A stretch of 56,597 nt of DNA, taken from the IMG/VR virus record IMGVR_UViG_3300020470_005093, positions 1-56,597 of that record. The stretch is one strand, 5' to 3'. The position numbers and the translations under genes are program-made. The DNA comes from a virus. The notes beneath the pieces were generated by a model. The model did not search any database, was not told the DNA's origin, and was given only the letters and a program-made list of their open reading frames with translations. Below, piece after piece: positions 23,577 through 34,036 of this stretch. Position 1 is the stretch's first letter. Every line of letters begins with the position of its first letter.

Positions 23577-25871
23577 TTAAACAGCCATGCCTAAGAATGT
23601 CCATTTCAAACTTGTAAAAGCTTGAGATGATTCTAATCTAATTGCATTATATGCACCTGCCGTATCCCAAGAAGTAGTAGAAATAATAGCACCAAAGTAA
23701 CCACTACTACCTGAAGTTGTTTCTCCAATCTGACCAGAAAAATTGAAAGTTGGACGTACCACCGTACCAGTAGGTTCAACAAAATTTATTTCACCTGCAT
23801 AAAACTTTTTATTATTGCCAGCAAGAAGTTGCCCCCAATCACATCCTTCACCAATATTCCAATGAGAACTACCCTCTCTTCCCTGAACTGATGTTCTCCA
23901 AGAAGTATCAGCAGCTGTATATGAAGATCCACCATCTGTAGAAAGGTTAATTCCAAACTTACCATTACTACTTAACACAGTTGAAAATAGTATTTTATAA
24001 AAATGATAAGTAGTTGTCAATTGATTTGTTGTTACAACAGAAGTAGTTCCTGATGTAGCAGATCCAGACCCCAATTTAACCCATCCAGCAGCAGGAGTTG
24101 CCCATTGAGGAGCAGCACCCGTACCTTTACTTGTTAATACTTGCCCATCTGTTCCATAGTGACCTGTACCAGCAATACCAATTTGACCTGCTGTACCTAT
24201 GCGGAGTTTTTCTGCATTAATATTTCCTAATACTAAAGGACCACTATAATGATTAAGAATATAGGAAGTATCACTACCACCTTGGTATAACTTTAAACCA
24301 TTAGAATCACCCGATGCATTTTTAAGCCGTAGTTCTCCTCCAGATTCAATTATATTACCAGTAACATTTAGACTAGTAGAAGTTACAACACCAGCACTAA
24401 CTCCACCAGCACTAAATCTAGCACCACCCGCTTCTAATATACCAGCCTGGAAAGTAGCAATTCCCACTCCACCAGCAGTAAATGCAAATTGATCTGCAGC
24501 AGGAGAATATAAACCAGTATTTGTATCTCCATTGAAGTAAAGACCTGGTGCTGAAATTGTACCAGCAGTAATTCCAAGTCCTGCCAACATATTATCCCCC
24601 ATTTTACTGAGGAACATTCCACTAGCTTCAAATGGTGATGCGTCTACCCAGAAAGCAGAAGAACCAACACCTAAAGCACTTTCATCATAATAAACGAATG
24701 TTCTTGCGATGTCAATATTGAACCATAAATCTCCACTAGAAGGAGTAACAGGAGCAGTTTGTCCAATACTAACAGAACCTCCACCTCCTCCTCCACCACC
24801 ACCTGAAATGGTAATGTCTACTGTATCAGTTGATGGATTATATTGGAAAGTATTACCAGAACCAACAAAATTAAGTTGAGTTACACCAGTACCAATTCTT
24901 ACTCCACCAGACTGAATACCAATCTGACCAGTAAACTCTGTACTAACACCACTCAGAGGATCCCCAACCAAATTACTAATAGTAGCAGTCGTAAAGGTAA
25001 CAACCCCAATACTGGCATTCGTTGCATTAAACTGAGCAACTGTACCAACACCCGTTATATTCGCATTAGTTGCACTAAGATTAGCAATCGTACCCAAAGA
25101 AGTTATATTGGGTTGAGCAGCAGTTTGTAATGTACCCGTTAAATCACCAACAAAACTTGTAGCAGTTGCAACTCCTAATACTGCATTAGTAGAATTTAAC
25201 TGAGCAATAGTACCAAGACCAGTAATATTAATATTTCTACCTGTTACCTCATCATATACAACATCACCAACAACATTTAAGTTACCAGCAACATATAAAT
25301 GACTACTAAACGTACCAATACCAGCAAAGGTAGATACTCCTGATACGTTTACATTATCTAACTCTGAATGTCCAGTAACATTAAGTCCCGAACCACCTGA
25401 AATATCTGCACCACCATTAGCATCTATAGCACCAGTGAATGTAGATACACCAACTACAGCATTCGTTGCATTAAACTGAGCAACTGTACCAACACCACTT
25501 ACTAATAAATTATCTTCTGCAATTACATCCGCCTTGAATGTAGAAACTCCAGTTATTACTAAATCATCATATTCATTAGGACTACCTTTAGTCGCTGCTT
25601 CAATCGTATTCTGGGTTGTCGTATCCAGACTAGCAATATTTTTTAATTGTCTCGCAGAACTTATAACTTCATTCGACCCAATACTTAATGAACCTACAGT
25701 AGAAATTCCAGATATTACTGTATTAGTAGCACCAATTCCTCCAATAACATGGAATTTGTGCTGTACTATAGTAGTACCTATACCAACTGAATTTAACTCT
25801 GTATCAGAATATATGAGGTTATTATTTACCTCAATACCATTCTTAACTATAAAATTCTTGTTAACAGCCAT
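23577..25871 (-). CDS. virion structural / tail-fibre protein, 764 aa
   Basis: A long beta-rich fibre protein beginning MAVNKNFIVKNGIEVNNNL, a start used by many cyanophage structural proteins. Residues about 110-310 contain four degenerate repeats built on G[VL]GT[VI]AQ[FL]N[AS]TNAVVGVSTFTG. A nine-glycine tract follows at about 360, then IGQTAPVTPSSGDLWFN and a DNMLAGLGITAGTISAPGL section, ending in a region like a fibre tip (FSGQIGETTSGSSGYFGAI). It diverges from the 119-aa plus-strand gene across a palindromic late promoter. Confidence 0.75.
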   Translation of the reverse strand: MAVNKNFIVKNGIEVNNNLIYSDTELNSVGIGTTIVQHKFHVIGGIGATNTVISGISTVGSLSIGSNEVISSARQLKNIASLDTTTQNTIEAATKGSPNEYDDLVITGVSTFKADVIAEDNLLVSGVGTVAQFNATNAVVGVSTFTGAIDANGGADISGGSGLNVTGHSELDNVNVSGVSTFAGIGTFSSHLYVAGNLNVVGDVVYDEVTGRNINITGLGTIAQLNSTNAVLGVATATSFVGDLTGTLQTAAQPNITSLGTIANLSATNANITGVGTVAQFNATNASIGVVTFTTATISNLVGDPLSGVSTEFTGQIGIQSGGVRIGTGVTQLNFVGSGNTFQYNPSTDTVDITISGGGGGGGGGSVSIGQTAPVTPSSGDLWFNIDIARTFVYYDESALGVGSSAFWVDASPFEASGMFLSKMGDNMLAGLGITAGTISAPGLYFNGDTNTGLYSPAADQFAFTAGGVGIATFQAGILEAGGARFSAGGVSAGVVTSTSLNVTGNIIESGGELRLKNASGDSNGLKLYQGGSDTSYILNHYSGPLVLGNINAEKLRIGTAGQIGIAGTGHYGTDGQVLTSKGTGAAPQWATPAAGWVKLGSGSATSGTTSVVTTNQLTTTYHFYKILFSTVLSSNGKFGINLSTDGGSSYTAADTSWRTSVQGREGSSHWNIGEGCDWGQLLAGNNKKFYAGEINFVEPTGTVVRPTFNFSGQIGETTSGSSGYFGAIISTTSWDTAGAYNAIRLESSQAFTSLKWTFLGMAV

Positions 25872-25899
25872 CGGGTTTCACTCTCCGCCCTTTTATTTT

Positions 25900-25911
25900 T
25901 ATTTATAAATA
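25900..25911. promoter_or_regulatory. palindromic bidirectional late promoter (TATTTATAAATA)
   Basis: TATTTATAAATA is its own reverse complement and contains a perfect T4 late box TATAAATA on each strand: 25904-25911 on plus and 25900-25907 on minus. The plus box lies 22 bases before the ATG at 25934 and the minus box 28 bases before the ATG at 25871. Both distances suit a late promoter, so one site can serve two divergent structural genes. Confidence 0.7.
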
Positions 25912-25933
25912 TAAAAAAGTATTTCGTCTAGAT

Positions 25934-26293
25934 ATGGCAGCTCAAGTATTATCAGGAACTGGTCCGTTAACATATACCAACAACACTGGAGAGAATGTAA
26001 GAATAGTAATTAACTTCATAGACGTTGGAAGTACTTCTGGAACAATGAGTTTTGGAGGGGGTGCAAGTGTTAACCTGTATGGTGGACACGCTTACGGTAA
26101 AAATCTAGCATTTATTAGTGCATCGTCTTCTGCTTCACTGATAGGAAGTGGTGTTGATGGTGGCAGTACTCAAGGAAGTAAAAGTGGTGTCCCTATGGAA
26201 TTAGGACTAGCAAGTGGAGATACCTTTAGTATATCATCACCTTCTCAAGGACCAGCTAATTATAATATCATTGTTATCCCTGAATCTGGTTGA
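25934..26293 (+). CDS. small structural protein, 119 aa
   Basis: This plus-strand gene encodes MAAQVLSGTGPLTYTNNTGENV and is rich in G, S and A, with ISASSSASLIGSGVDGG and GLASGDTFSISSPSQGPA. It looks like a short beta-rich virion accessory or fibre-tip protein, but I do not recognise the family. Its stop (TGA at 26291-26293) touches the stop of the 1999-aa minus-strand gene with no spacer. It is isolated on this strand inside a minus-strand block, driven by the palindromic late box upstream. Confidence 0.7.
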   Translation: MAAQVLSGTGPLTYTNNTGENVRIVINFIDVGSTSGTMSFGGGASVNLYGGHAYGKNLAFISASSSASLIGSGVDGGSTQGSKSGVPMELGLASGDTFSISSPSQGPANYNIIVIPESG

Positions 26294-29200
26294 TTAGAAA
26301 GGAGTACTAAATCCTTTTGTTGTAAATGGATATGGTGATTGGTTTCCTACATCAAAACTTATACTATTTGCAGTATCATTATACGTTACCTTAATACCAG
26401 TTTGGATACCTGCATTAATTGCATCTCCAAATGTATCTTGAGCTCTTTCACTAGTAAAGTATAAATTACCAGATCCTTCAGCAAGTGAATCGGTATTAGG
26501 GAATGCGTTAGTAGCAATACCACTCATAGAAATCCAACTTAACTGACCACTTCCTGTAGTATAAAGAACACTACTTGCAGCACCAACTTTACTTGGCAAT
26601 GTTAGTTCAACATTTTCCGCAAGTCCACTAGGTGCTGTAAGTGAAGCATAATAAGTTCTCGCATCATTATATAATGCTACTGTATTACCAACAGCAACTG
26701 TTCCATATACATCTAGAGCATCTCTAGCAGTTGCGGTATTAATACCAACCTGTCCAGTAGTATCAATAATAAATGGTTCAGTATCACTATCACTCTTATC
26801 AACTCTTACTATATTTCCAGAACCACTAGTTGATTTAACTCTGATCGATTCACCAGATGCAGAATTAACTTCTAATTTAGCACTAGGAACAGAACTTCCA
26901 ATACCAACAGAACCAGATCCTGTAATAGAGAATATAGAAGAAGTTGAGGCAGAATCATGAACTTCTAATGCATTTCCCGTACCAAATTGCTTAACGGTAA
27001 AGAGTGCATTAGTAGATGTAGCAGCAAGAGAAACATTTAATCCATCATAGGTAAAATCGTTGCCTCCACCAAAGAATCCATTATTATTATATTGAAGTGA
27101 ATATGTATTTCCTCCTGGTTGCGTAGTAGACCCAACACCGACAGTAGAATCAATAATAACAGTAGCAATACCAGTATTAGCATCTGCATATTCAGTTCTA
27201 ACTGTTACTCCATAACCGATAAAGTTAAGTTGAGTAGCAATACCTGTGTATACATTTCCAGTTCCTGTAGAAATTGCAACTCTTGGATTTGCATCTAAAG
27301 TTAAAGTAGCAATACCAACAGTCGCATCAAGCACAGTTTTAACTGTAATACCTGCACCTACAACATTAATTTGAGTGGCAAGTCCAACATAATTACCACC
27401 ACTTGCTATACCAATAGCAGCAGATGGTTCTGCACCGTTAGCACCAATCTTACTAAATTTCTCCCAACGATTTGATGATGAGTAAACCCATCCTAAGAAT
27501 CCACCAGAAGAAACTGAAGTATTATATACAACATCACCTACGTTTCCTGCTGCTGTTGGAGTAGAAATACCAACTGTATACTTTCTAGAAATCGTTTGAT
27601 CACCTTGTAAGAATAATGAAGTAGCTTCAATTCCTTTAGGAGAGTTAGAACTAATCTTATCGTTAAAGATAACTGGACCATCAAATTCTGATATCATATT
27701 AGAGTCAGGACCACCTTCAACTCTTAGAGAACGATTAACTGTTATCTCTTGGGGTGTTATTAATCCAAATCCAACATTAACACCAACTCCAATACCAGGA
27801 TCTTCTCCTGTTACTGTTGGGATTGGAGTATTAAATCTTTCTTCTTGACCTGTTTCTGCACTAACTTTTTTATTTCTAGTGTATAGATTTCCATCAGCAT
27901 TCATTGCTGTATAGTTAGCATTACCTCCATCAGTTAAGGTTGCTTGTGCTAATATTTCCTCTTGTGGAGAAATATTTCTATCCTGTCTCTCAGGAAGTGC
28001 AGTAGAATAGTTACCTGGACCATAACCAAGATATTCAAATGTATGTCCTGATGCACGAAGTAAAGAAGTTCTATGGAATTCAACTGGGTTTGGTTTGATT
28101 CTTCTAACAACTGCTCCAGAATTATGTGGATTATTAAGAGTTCCTAAAAGACCTCTGAATACCGTAATACTATCACTTGAAACAGTAGACTTAACCCTCA
28201 TTATTTCATTATCTACCATCAAGTAATCACCAATATCTAAATTATATTGAGATACACTAGTAATACCTATCGTAGTAGCAGAATCTGTTATAGGACCAGA
28301 AACAACAGTAGTAATACCAGCATATTCAGGCATCAATCTACCAGAAGTGCTTTCAGTTTCCTTAGCAACATTACCACCCTGTGAACTATATGTTGTAGGA
28401 TAAACAAACATATTACCAGTAGTTACTGGTGTTATTGTACTTACTCCAACATTAGCAACAAACGATGTAGTTGTTCCAACTTGCTTAATAACAAAAGATC
28501 CATTAAGAAGTTGAGAATCTGCTCCACCAATATGAACTTTATTATCAACCTGTAAACCATGAGTTTGGTGTGTTAAAACAGTAGCAAGTCCAACTGTACC
28601 ATCATAAACAATAGAATATACATTTAAGGTGTTACCAGTGACTCTAACATTTCCAGTTGACGCAACTGTAACTCCTATTCCAGATGTGGAAGGAGAAGAA
28701 ATTGTAGATGCAGAAGAAACAGAAATTTCTTTTTCACTACCAACACCAACTGAAGTAATTCTATAAAGAGAATCATACTTATTAAACGAGTCAGGAGAAA
28801 GACCTGTAATACTTAAGGTATCTCCAACATTATTATAAATGGATGATACTTTAAGAACTGCCTTTGTATTACTTGCGGATGTTGTAACACCAGTAACGTG
28901 TACAGTGTTACCAATACCATATGCACTACCACCATCTATAATTTTGACAGAGGTAACAGATCCACTACTTACAGTAACTCTTGCGGTTGCATATTTACCT
29001 GTCGTAGATGCTCCAATAGAAACTAATTTTGCATTATAGTAACTTCCGTCAACATAATTAGCACCAGCATTGAATATATCTACATTCGTTACACGATTTA
29101 AACCATGATCAATATCAGTATATAACGTATGAGTAGTTCCAGAAGTTCCTGATTTAATATCAGTTAAACCGAAACCAACACCAACATCAACCAGTCTCTT

Positions 29201-32200
29201 ATTCAAAGACTCTTTAGTAATAGATTTTTGTGGTTCATTAATAACAACCTGCCCAATCGGATCAGAAAGAGCAAAAGACTCTGCTGCTTGTGGATCGGAA
29301 TTAGGATTATCTCTATTGGTTTGAGGATAAAGATTCTGTATTGGTTGAGTATATCTTTCTGTAGAGAATGGTGCAACAGCAGGTTTATTAGAAGAATTAA
29401 CAACTGCTATGTGATATATTCCATCCTGTTTACTAGGAACATACTCTTGAACTTCATCAGTACTATAAACCTGATATGTTCCAGCAGTTTTCTTTGCCTT
29501 GAAGTTTGGTAAGGAAGTTGTCCTAACAGAAACATCATTAGAGAATGTTCCAGGATTAGTTGGTATAGAAATACTAAACTGTTTTGCACTACTAATTCCA
29601 GTAACAGTAAATGTACCATTAAATGCAGAATTTGCTACTCCAACAGAGTTAGTACTAGTTTTTATATTAACAATTTCTACAGTAGAACCAACCGTCAAAT
29701 CGTGAGGAATCTCTGTAATAATATTTCCTACAGTACTAGACCAATTAGCATCAGCAATATACCTTGGATTTCTTAATTGAGTAGAATTGGAAAGAGATGT
29801 TGTTGTAGGGCTGTACAAATATGCAACCTCTGCATCAGTGGATCCAATTGAAGTACTTGATTTCTCAATAATATATCCTTCAATAGGTGGACGTGCAACT
29901 ACTGAAGAATCTTTAGATAAAACATATCTGTAACGATAAAGTGTATCATCTAATGTTCTAGTATCTGGTTTACGTGTAATGAATGATCTTGGAGTAGCAG
30001 AACCAAGTCCTGTTGATCCCACTCCTACTATAATATCATAAAGAGACCTTTCAGTCGCAGCAGTAGCAACATTGGTATACCACTGAGAATTTGCTGCATC
30101 ATATTGTATTGGGTGTCCAATATCTCCAGATTTCTTATCAGATACTCTACTCTCAATCGTTAAAACACCACCATTACTATTAATCTCAACTGGTTTTGTT
30201 GGACTTGTTATAGTATCATTTAAAGTTTGAGCAATTTTAATTTGATCTGCATTTAAACCACTAGTAATAGCAAAATAAACAGTATTATGAGTTAAACCAT
30301 CAGGAATGTGACCATTTTGACTAACTAATCTAATTTTCTCACCATTAATCAAACTATGATTCTCAGTAAAGGTTAGAGTATTTGAAGTAATACTATTTGC
30401 AGTTCCAGCTCTACCTACAGTAAACTCTTTCTGAGCAGATATCTCATTAGAAGTAAACTGAGTATTCGGCATAATGACACGAGCCGAATAGGTAGTAGAA
30501 ATACCACCACTAGTTAATGAAACATTTAATAATTCATTATTCTTTGCACCTACTCTATATCCATCAACAATAGTGTCAGGTGGTGCTTCTAAATTAGTTT
30601 GATTGTAAAGGTATAATCTATTAGTAGTACCTACACCTACAGTTTTATTAACATCAATCGAATTAAACTCTAATGATATGTCTTTATTCTCATTTTCTTT
30701 TGGAGGAATAATATGGGTAAAATATCCAATATCATCTCTAGTATAAGCATTCTTTCTAAATCCACTAGAATATAAAGCATGAGCACCAAAGTTAGAGTTA
30801 GAGTTAGTGATACTCATATCACCACCAGTATCAGCTACGAAATGCTTTGCATATCCAATAGCAAATACAGATGCTATTTGAATAACTGCACCATTCGATG
30901 CTTTAACATGATAGTTAGCATAATCTGGCTTATATCTTGCTCTAGAATCAGAAGCAATATTTTCATTACCAGGTGAAGTGGAATCTAAGTATGTTCCAAT
31001 AGTTTCATCATACTTCACAAAGGCGTTATTATCCTTCTGCAGACCAATACCCGTAAACTGAGCACAGACCATAGACTTAAATCCATCTGCCTTATCACCA
31101 TCAGCATGGAGACCATTCATACCATAAACAGATTTCTGAGAACAGTTAAAGATATATGGTGAGGCAGATGTAACAGTATCTACTGCAATTGTTATTGTAG
31201 CACCAACAACTGAAGGAAGAGGATCTGCAGGAGAGTTTTGTACCTTATATTCTATATTAGTAGCATCTACTTTTTTAGATATAACATATTGACCATCATA
31301 ACCAGCAGAACCAATAGATTCAATTCTAATAGGAGTATCAACGTCAAATGCTGTTGCTGCTTCTGCTAATGTTACTGTAATTGTTGTATCAGATGTAGTT
31401 CCGTCACCAGCACGAATACTTGTGATTCCTACTTCTACTCCTTTTGATCCTACAATACGATACTCATCAATCTTAGGTTGTATATCAAGTCCTGTTGATG
31501 GATAATCGGGTTCAATTTCACGACCAGAAGCAGGACCATATGCAAGACCTACTTTCTCATAATACATATCAAGATCAGTTCTAGTATAATCACCATCAGT
31601 ACCACTTATAAAAGTATCATCAATGTCTACATTATTAGCACCATCAGCAAACTCAAATGTAGTTAACTTATGGTGTGAAAAATTAGGAACAAATTTATTT
31701 GAAGTATAATCTTTATAAGCAACACCATTAGGGTCTGCATCTAATATTTGGAATCCTTGGAAGTAAGAAGAACCAGTTATTCTAAAAATAGCACTTCTAT
31801 CAATAAGATTACTTTCTGGATTAGGAACATATTTTGGACGTATTTTACATTTTCTTACATCTATACCAACAATAGAACAACCACGAGGAACTATAACACC
31901 ACCATATACACTATTCAACTTATAAAGGGCATTAGTTGAAGATGATAAATCAAAATTAGTAGTTAAATCCCAAGCTCCAAAGGCATTTGATACCTCACCA
32001 CTCCTTAATTTGTACGTATTAGCACCAACAGGAATCCAACCAGGTCTATTATCTATTACATGCTCTCCAGGATAAACATAAATGGTAGTTTTATTAAACC
32101 TATCATTATCTAATCCTTTCTGATATGAAAACCTTGATGTTTCTGCTAATGCTCTTTGAATAGTTTTAAAGGGTCTCGTTAGCGAGTTTCCCTGATTCTC

Positions 32201-32293
32201 AATACTGTCCGTTGCATCCAGACTGTTTGGATCAACGTATATAACAGTACCTCTTACTGATTTGAGAAAATTATCTAATCTGGAAAGACCCAT
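26294..32293 (-). CDS. very large virion structural protein, 1999 aa (cyanophage tail/fibre-type)
   Basis: The protein starts MGLSRLDNFLKSVRGTVIYV and continues with DPNSLDATDSIENQGNSL and RPFKTIQRALAETSRF, a start widely shared by T4-like cyanophage structural proteins. The N-terminal ~600 residues look like a pectate-lyase-type beta-helix (FKTIQRAL, VYPGEHVIDN). The centre and C-terminus are beta-rich with many G/T/S/V repeats, including VGIATLTLD and TGIATVIID-type pairs. Near 1700-1850 are GSGSVGIGSSVPSAKLEVNS elements like those of bacterial fibre trimers. It has only about four cysteines, unlike the cysteine-rich proteins nearby. A CTAAATA box lies 30 bases upstream. Its exact place in the tail is not determinable here. 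Confidence 0.78.
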   Translation of the reverse strand: MGLSRLDNFLKSVRGTVIYVDPNSLDATDSIENQGNSLTRPFKTIQRALAETSRFSYQKGLDNDRFNKTTIYVYPGEHVIDNRPGWIPVGANTYKLRSGEVSNAFGAWDLTTNFDLSSSTNALYKLNSVYGGVIVPRGCSIVGIDVRKCKIRPKYVPNPESNLIDRSAIFRITGSSYFQGFQILDADPNGVAYKDYTSNKFVPNFSHHKLTTFEFADGANNVDIDDTFISGTDGDYTRTDLDMYYEKVGLAYGPASGREIEPDYPSTGLDIQPKIDEYRIVGSKGVEVGITSIRAGDGTTSDTTITVTLAEAATAFDVDTPIRIESIGSAGYDGQYVISKKVDATNIEYKVQNSPADPLPSVVGATITIAVDTVTSASPYIFNCSQKSVYGMNGLHADGDKADGFKSMVCAQFTGIGLQKDNNAFVKYDETIGTYLDSTSPGNENIASDSRARYKPDYANYHVKASNGAVIQIASVFAIGYAKHFVADTGGDMSITNSNSNFGAHALYSSGFRKNAYTRDDIGYFTHIIPPKENENKDISLEFNSIDVNKTVGVGTTNRLYLYNQTNLEAPPDTIVDGYRVGAKNNELLNVSLTSGGISTTYSARVIMPNTQFTSNEISAQKEFTVGRAGTANSITSNTLTFTENHSLINGEKIRLVSQNGHIPDGLTHNTVYFAITSGLNADQIKIAQTLNDTITSPTKPVEINSNGGVLTIESRVSDKKSGDIGHPIQYDAANSQWYTNVATAATERSLYDIIVGVGSTGLGSATPRSFITRKPDTRTLDDTLYRYRYVLSKDSSVVARPPIEGYIIEKSSTSIGSTDAEVAYLYSPTTTSLSNSTQLRNPRYIADANWSSTVGNIITEIPHDLTVGSTVEIVNIKTSTNSVGVANSAFNGTFTVTGISSAKQFSISIPTNPGTFSNDVSVRTTSLPNFKAKKTAGTYQVYSTDEVQEYVPSKQDGIYHIAVVNSSNKPAVAPFSTERYTQPIQNLYPQTNRDNPNSDPQAAESFALSDPIGQVVINEPQKSITKESLNKRLVDVGVGFGLTDIKSGTSGTTHTLYTDIDHGLNRVTNVDIFNAGANYVDGSYYNAKLVSIGASTTGKYATARVTVSSGSVTSVKIIDGGSAYGIGNTVHVTGVTTSASNTKAVLKVSSIYNNVGDTLSITGLSPDSFNKYDSLYRITSVGVGSEKEISVSSASTISSPSTSGIGVTVASTGNVRVTGNTLNVYSIVYDGTVGLATVLTHQTHGLQVDNKVHIGGADSQLLNGSFVIKQVGTTTSFVANVGVSTITPVTTGNMFVYPTTYSSQGGNVAKETESTSGRLMPEYAGITTVVSGPITDSATTIGITSVSQYNLDIGDYLMVDNEIMRVKSTVSSDSITVFRGLLGTLNNPHNSGAVVRRIKPNPVEFHRTSLLRASGHTFEYLGYGPGNYSTALPERQDRNISPQEEILAQATLTDGGNANYTAMNADGNLYTRNKKVSAETGQEERFNTPIPTVTGEDPGIGVGVNVGFGLITPQEITVNRSLRVEGGPDSNMISEFDGPVIFNDKISSNSPKGIEATSLFLQGDQTISRKYTVGISTPTAAGNVGDVVYNTSVSSGGFLGWVYSSSNRWEKFSKIGANGAEPSAAIGIASGGNYVGLATQINVVGAGITVKTVLDATVGIATLTLDANPRVAISTGTGNVYTGIATQLNFIGYGVTVRTEYADANTGIATVIIDSTVGVGSTTQPGGNTYSLQYNNNGFFGGGNDFTYDGLNVSLAATSTNALFTVKQFGTGNALEVHDSASTSSIFSITGSGSVGIGSSVPSAKLEVNSASGESIRVKSTSGSGNIVRVDKSDSDTEPFIIDTTGQVGINTATARDALDVYGTVAVGNTVALYNDARTYYASLTAPSGLAENVELTLPSKVGAASSVLYTTGSGQLSWISMSGIATNAFPNTDSLAEGSGNLYFTSERAQDTFGDAINAGIQTGIKVTYNDTANSISFDVGNQSPYPFTTKGFSTPF

Positions 32294-32323
32294 TTTTACT
32301 AATTCTTATAGTCCCTTATGGTT

Positions 32324-32330
32324 TATTTAG
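32324..32330 (-). promoter_or_regulatory. putative late promoter (CTAAATA)
   Basis: The minus strand reads GCTAAATAAACC, 30 bases before the ATG of the 1999-aa protein and within the 44-base gap after the 60-aa gene. It has the same heptamer as other late sites in the window. Confidence 0.5.
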
Positions 32331-32337
32331 CATTTTC

Positions 32338-32520
32338 TCAAAGGGGATTTGCATAGGATAATGTATCCTCATCTAGAGTTTTGCGAACAAAATCCAACGC
32401 ACTCATAAATTCCTCTACCGTATCACACTCAACGACATTCTCCCTCCCCTCATCAGAATAAAGATATATTTTTCTTTTAAGAGGATCTACCACACACCTA
32501 GACAAATAATCATTATCCAT
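32338..32520 (-). CDS. hypothetical protein, 60 aa
   Basis: The start is set at the ATG at 32520 because GGAG lies 6 bases upstream; a TTG at 32532 is possible but weaker. The protein (MDNDYLSRCVVDPLKRKIYL, then EGRENVVECDTVEEFMSALDFV) is acidic and probably alpha-beta. It lies 32 bases after the 296-aa structural gene and ends before the late box of the 1999-aa gene. I do not recognise it. Confidence 0.6.
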   Translation of the reverse strand: MDNDYLSRCVVDPLKRKIYLYSDEGRENVVECDTVEEFMSALDFVRKTLDEDTLSYANPL

Positions 32521-32552
32521 ACCATTCTCCAATTTACCACTATCTATACTAA

Positions 32553-33443
32553 TTATAATCCCTTTGTCAACCCATCTAACTTTTCTCTAGCGACTTCCTT
32601 AACAAGTCTTTCCATGTTATCATTTTCCCAACTAAATGAATATCCCTCATTTCCTCCAGGATAATCCAAATGACTTTCTCCTTGATATTCTACTATAAGA
32701 TCATCATCTACTCTCTTAGCAGTAATATGATAAAAACAATCAATAGGCATACCACCTTGAGATTGTAAATGAATCTTTTTATTATCCCATCTCTTTACAA
32801 TAACATTCTGATGAGAACCTACAGGAGTAAGTTGAACAGTAATACTATCAACCTTAACTAATCCATCCCAATAAGAAGGTAATACAATTTCCTTACTATT
32901 CTTTACTCTTCCTCTACAATATACTGCAATCTCTGGTCCTTCAATACACACATGCCTCAATCTCCATCCTTTTTTATTAGGATGCTCCATATCAAAAGGA
33001 AGATTTTTCTTGTTCGAAAGAATATGAGCTCCACCATTAGATTTAACTTCACCACCAGCCAATAAAGTACCACCAAGAGTGATATCTCCCGTTACTCTCT
33101 CATCTCCATCTAAATCAATATCTCCTTTCTGATCCGTATTACCCGTTTGATCAGTATTACCTTTTATTTTAACAGAAAATCCACTAATATTATCATCACC
33201 ATCAATCTGAACATCTCCTTTTACATGAAGAGATGTGGTTGGATGGGTATCCGAATCCGTATTATATTCATGTCCAACCATTAAAGTTGCATCAACAGAA
33301 GAAAAATCAGAATCAGTACCAATCTGAACTGGACCTTCAGCATAAGCAGATCCTCTAATTTCCTCCTCACCCTTTCCTAATGCTGCAGGTTTACCACATC
33401 CTACAAATAATCTTTTACCTATGAATAAATCAGCTAATTTCAT
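32553..33443 (-). CDS. virion structural protein with 'EGPE' C-terminal domain, 296 aa
   Basis: Residues about 60-150 are a beta-repeat stalk (VKGDVQIDGDDNISGFSVKI, GNTDQTGNTDQKGDIDLDGD). Then comes a conserved domain starting FDMEHPNKKGWRLRHVCIEGPE, followed by IAVYCRGRV and VLPSYWDGLVKVDSITVQLTPVG. This 'HP-x-KKGW-RLRH-x-EGPE' domain is found at the C-terminus of many phage and bacterial fibre-like proteins; its function is unknown to me. It overlaps the needle-like gene by 4 bases. It may form the tip or a fibre near the baseplate. Confidence 0.7.
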   Translation of the reverse strand: MKLADLFIGKRLFVGCGKPAALGKGEEEIRGSAYAEGPVQIGTDSDFSSVDATLMVGHEYNTDSDTHPTTSLHVKGDVQIDGDDNISGFSVKIKGNTDQTGNTDQKGDIDLDGDERVTGDITLGGTLLAGGEVKSNGGAHILSNKKNLPFDMEHPNKKGWRLRHVCIEGPEIAVYCRGRVKNSKEIVLPSYWDGLVKVDSITVQLTPVGSHQNVIVKRWDNKKIHLQSQGGMPIDCFYHITAKRVDDDLIVEYQGESHLDYPGGNEGYSFSWENDNMERLVKEVAREKLDGLTKGL

Positions 33444-34036
33444 TTATGTTGCCCCTCATTTACAGATGCAGGTCCACCGCAAGTTTTAGACCCTTTAATT
33501 TTAGTAGCTCCGTCAGCCATATCAACCAATCCACCATAAAGATTTAGTATACTTTCACCTATAACCTCTACAGTTTTTTCTGAAAAGAATTTACTAGAAA
33601 CCGTTGATTTCACCTCAACGGTTTGTGCATTCAAAAGAATTTGACTATTAGCATCTATCTGAACAACCCCATTCTCACCATCAGATCCACTAGCAAATAA
33701 TTCAATATTTTCTGCATATATCCTAACCTTTCCTTTAGGTGCTCCTATAACAATATCACCATTTTCTGCTAATTGATAAATTGCTGGAATACCACCTTCT
33801 TCTAAATCTTTACCAGCTTTTATACTAAATTCGCCAGGACATACATTCAAGGTAGACCCTTTCCTACCCATCGCCACATCACCAGTAGAATCCATCGTCA
33901 TATAATGACGACCACCATCTTCTCCAGTTCTCAACATAACCCCAGAAAGGTTAGTATCATCATGAAGATGACCAAACTTTATTTCTCCATGTTCAGTACC
34001 ATATCTAACAGCATGGTAATTTTTTCTTTGAGACAT
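33440..34036 (-). CDS. beta-helical needle-like baseplate protein, 198 aa
   Basis: This protein has repeated short strands (SGVMLRTGEDGGRHYMTMD, NGDIVIGAPKGKVRIYAENI, GVVQIDANSQILLNAQTVEV), typical of a triangular beta-helix. It shares one base with the gp5-like gene. In T4 the needle is the C-terminus of gp5; here the gp5-like protein ends differently, so this gene might supply the needle in trans (inference). It ends CGGPASVNEGQHK, a possible metal-binding tip. A PAAR-type tip protein was not recognised in the window. Confidence 0.55.
   Translation of the reverse strand: MSQRKNYHAVRYGTEHGEIKFGHLHDDTNLSGVMLRTGEDGGRHYMTMDSTGDVAMGRKGSTLNVCPGEFSIKAGKDLEEGGIPAIYQLAENGDIVIGAPKGKVRIYAENIELFASGSDGENGVVQIDANSQILLNAQTVEVKSTVSSKFFSEKTVEVIGESILNLYGGLVDMADGATKIKGSKTCGGPASVNEGQHK

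Noticed and set aside
24780-24810. Poly-glycine tract as a simple-sequence slippage site
   Set aside because: Codons are mixed enough (GGT/GGA) and the tract is in frame inside an intact fibre gene; a second poly-Gly tract at about 10050-10075 is similar. There is no evidence of phase variation.
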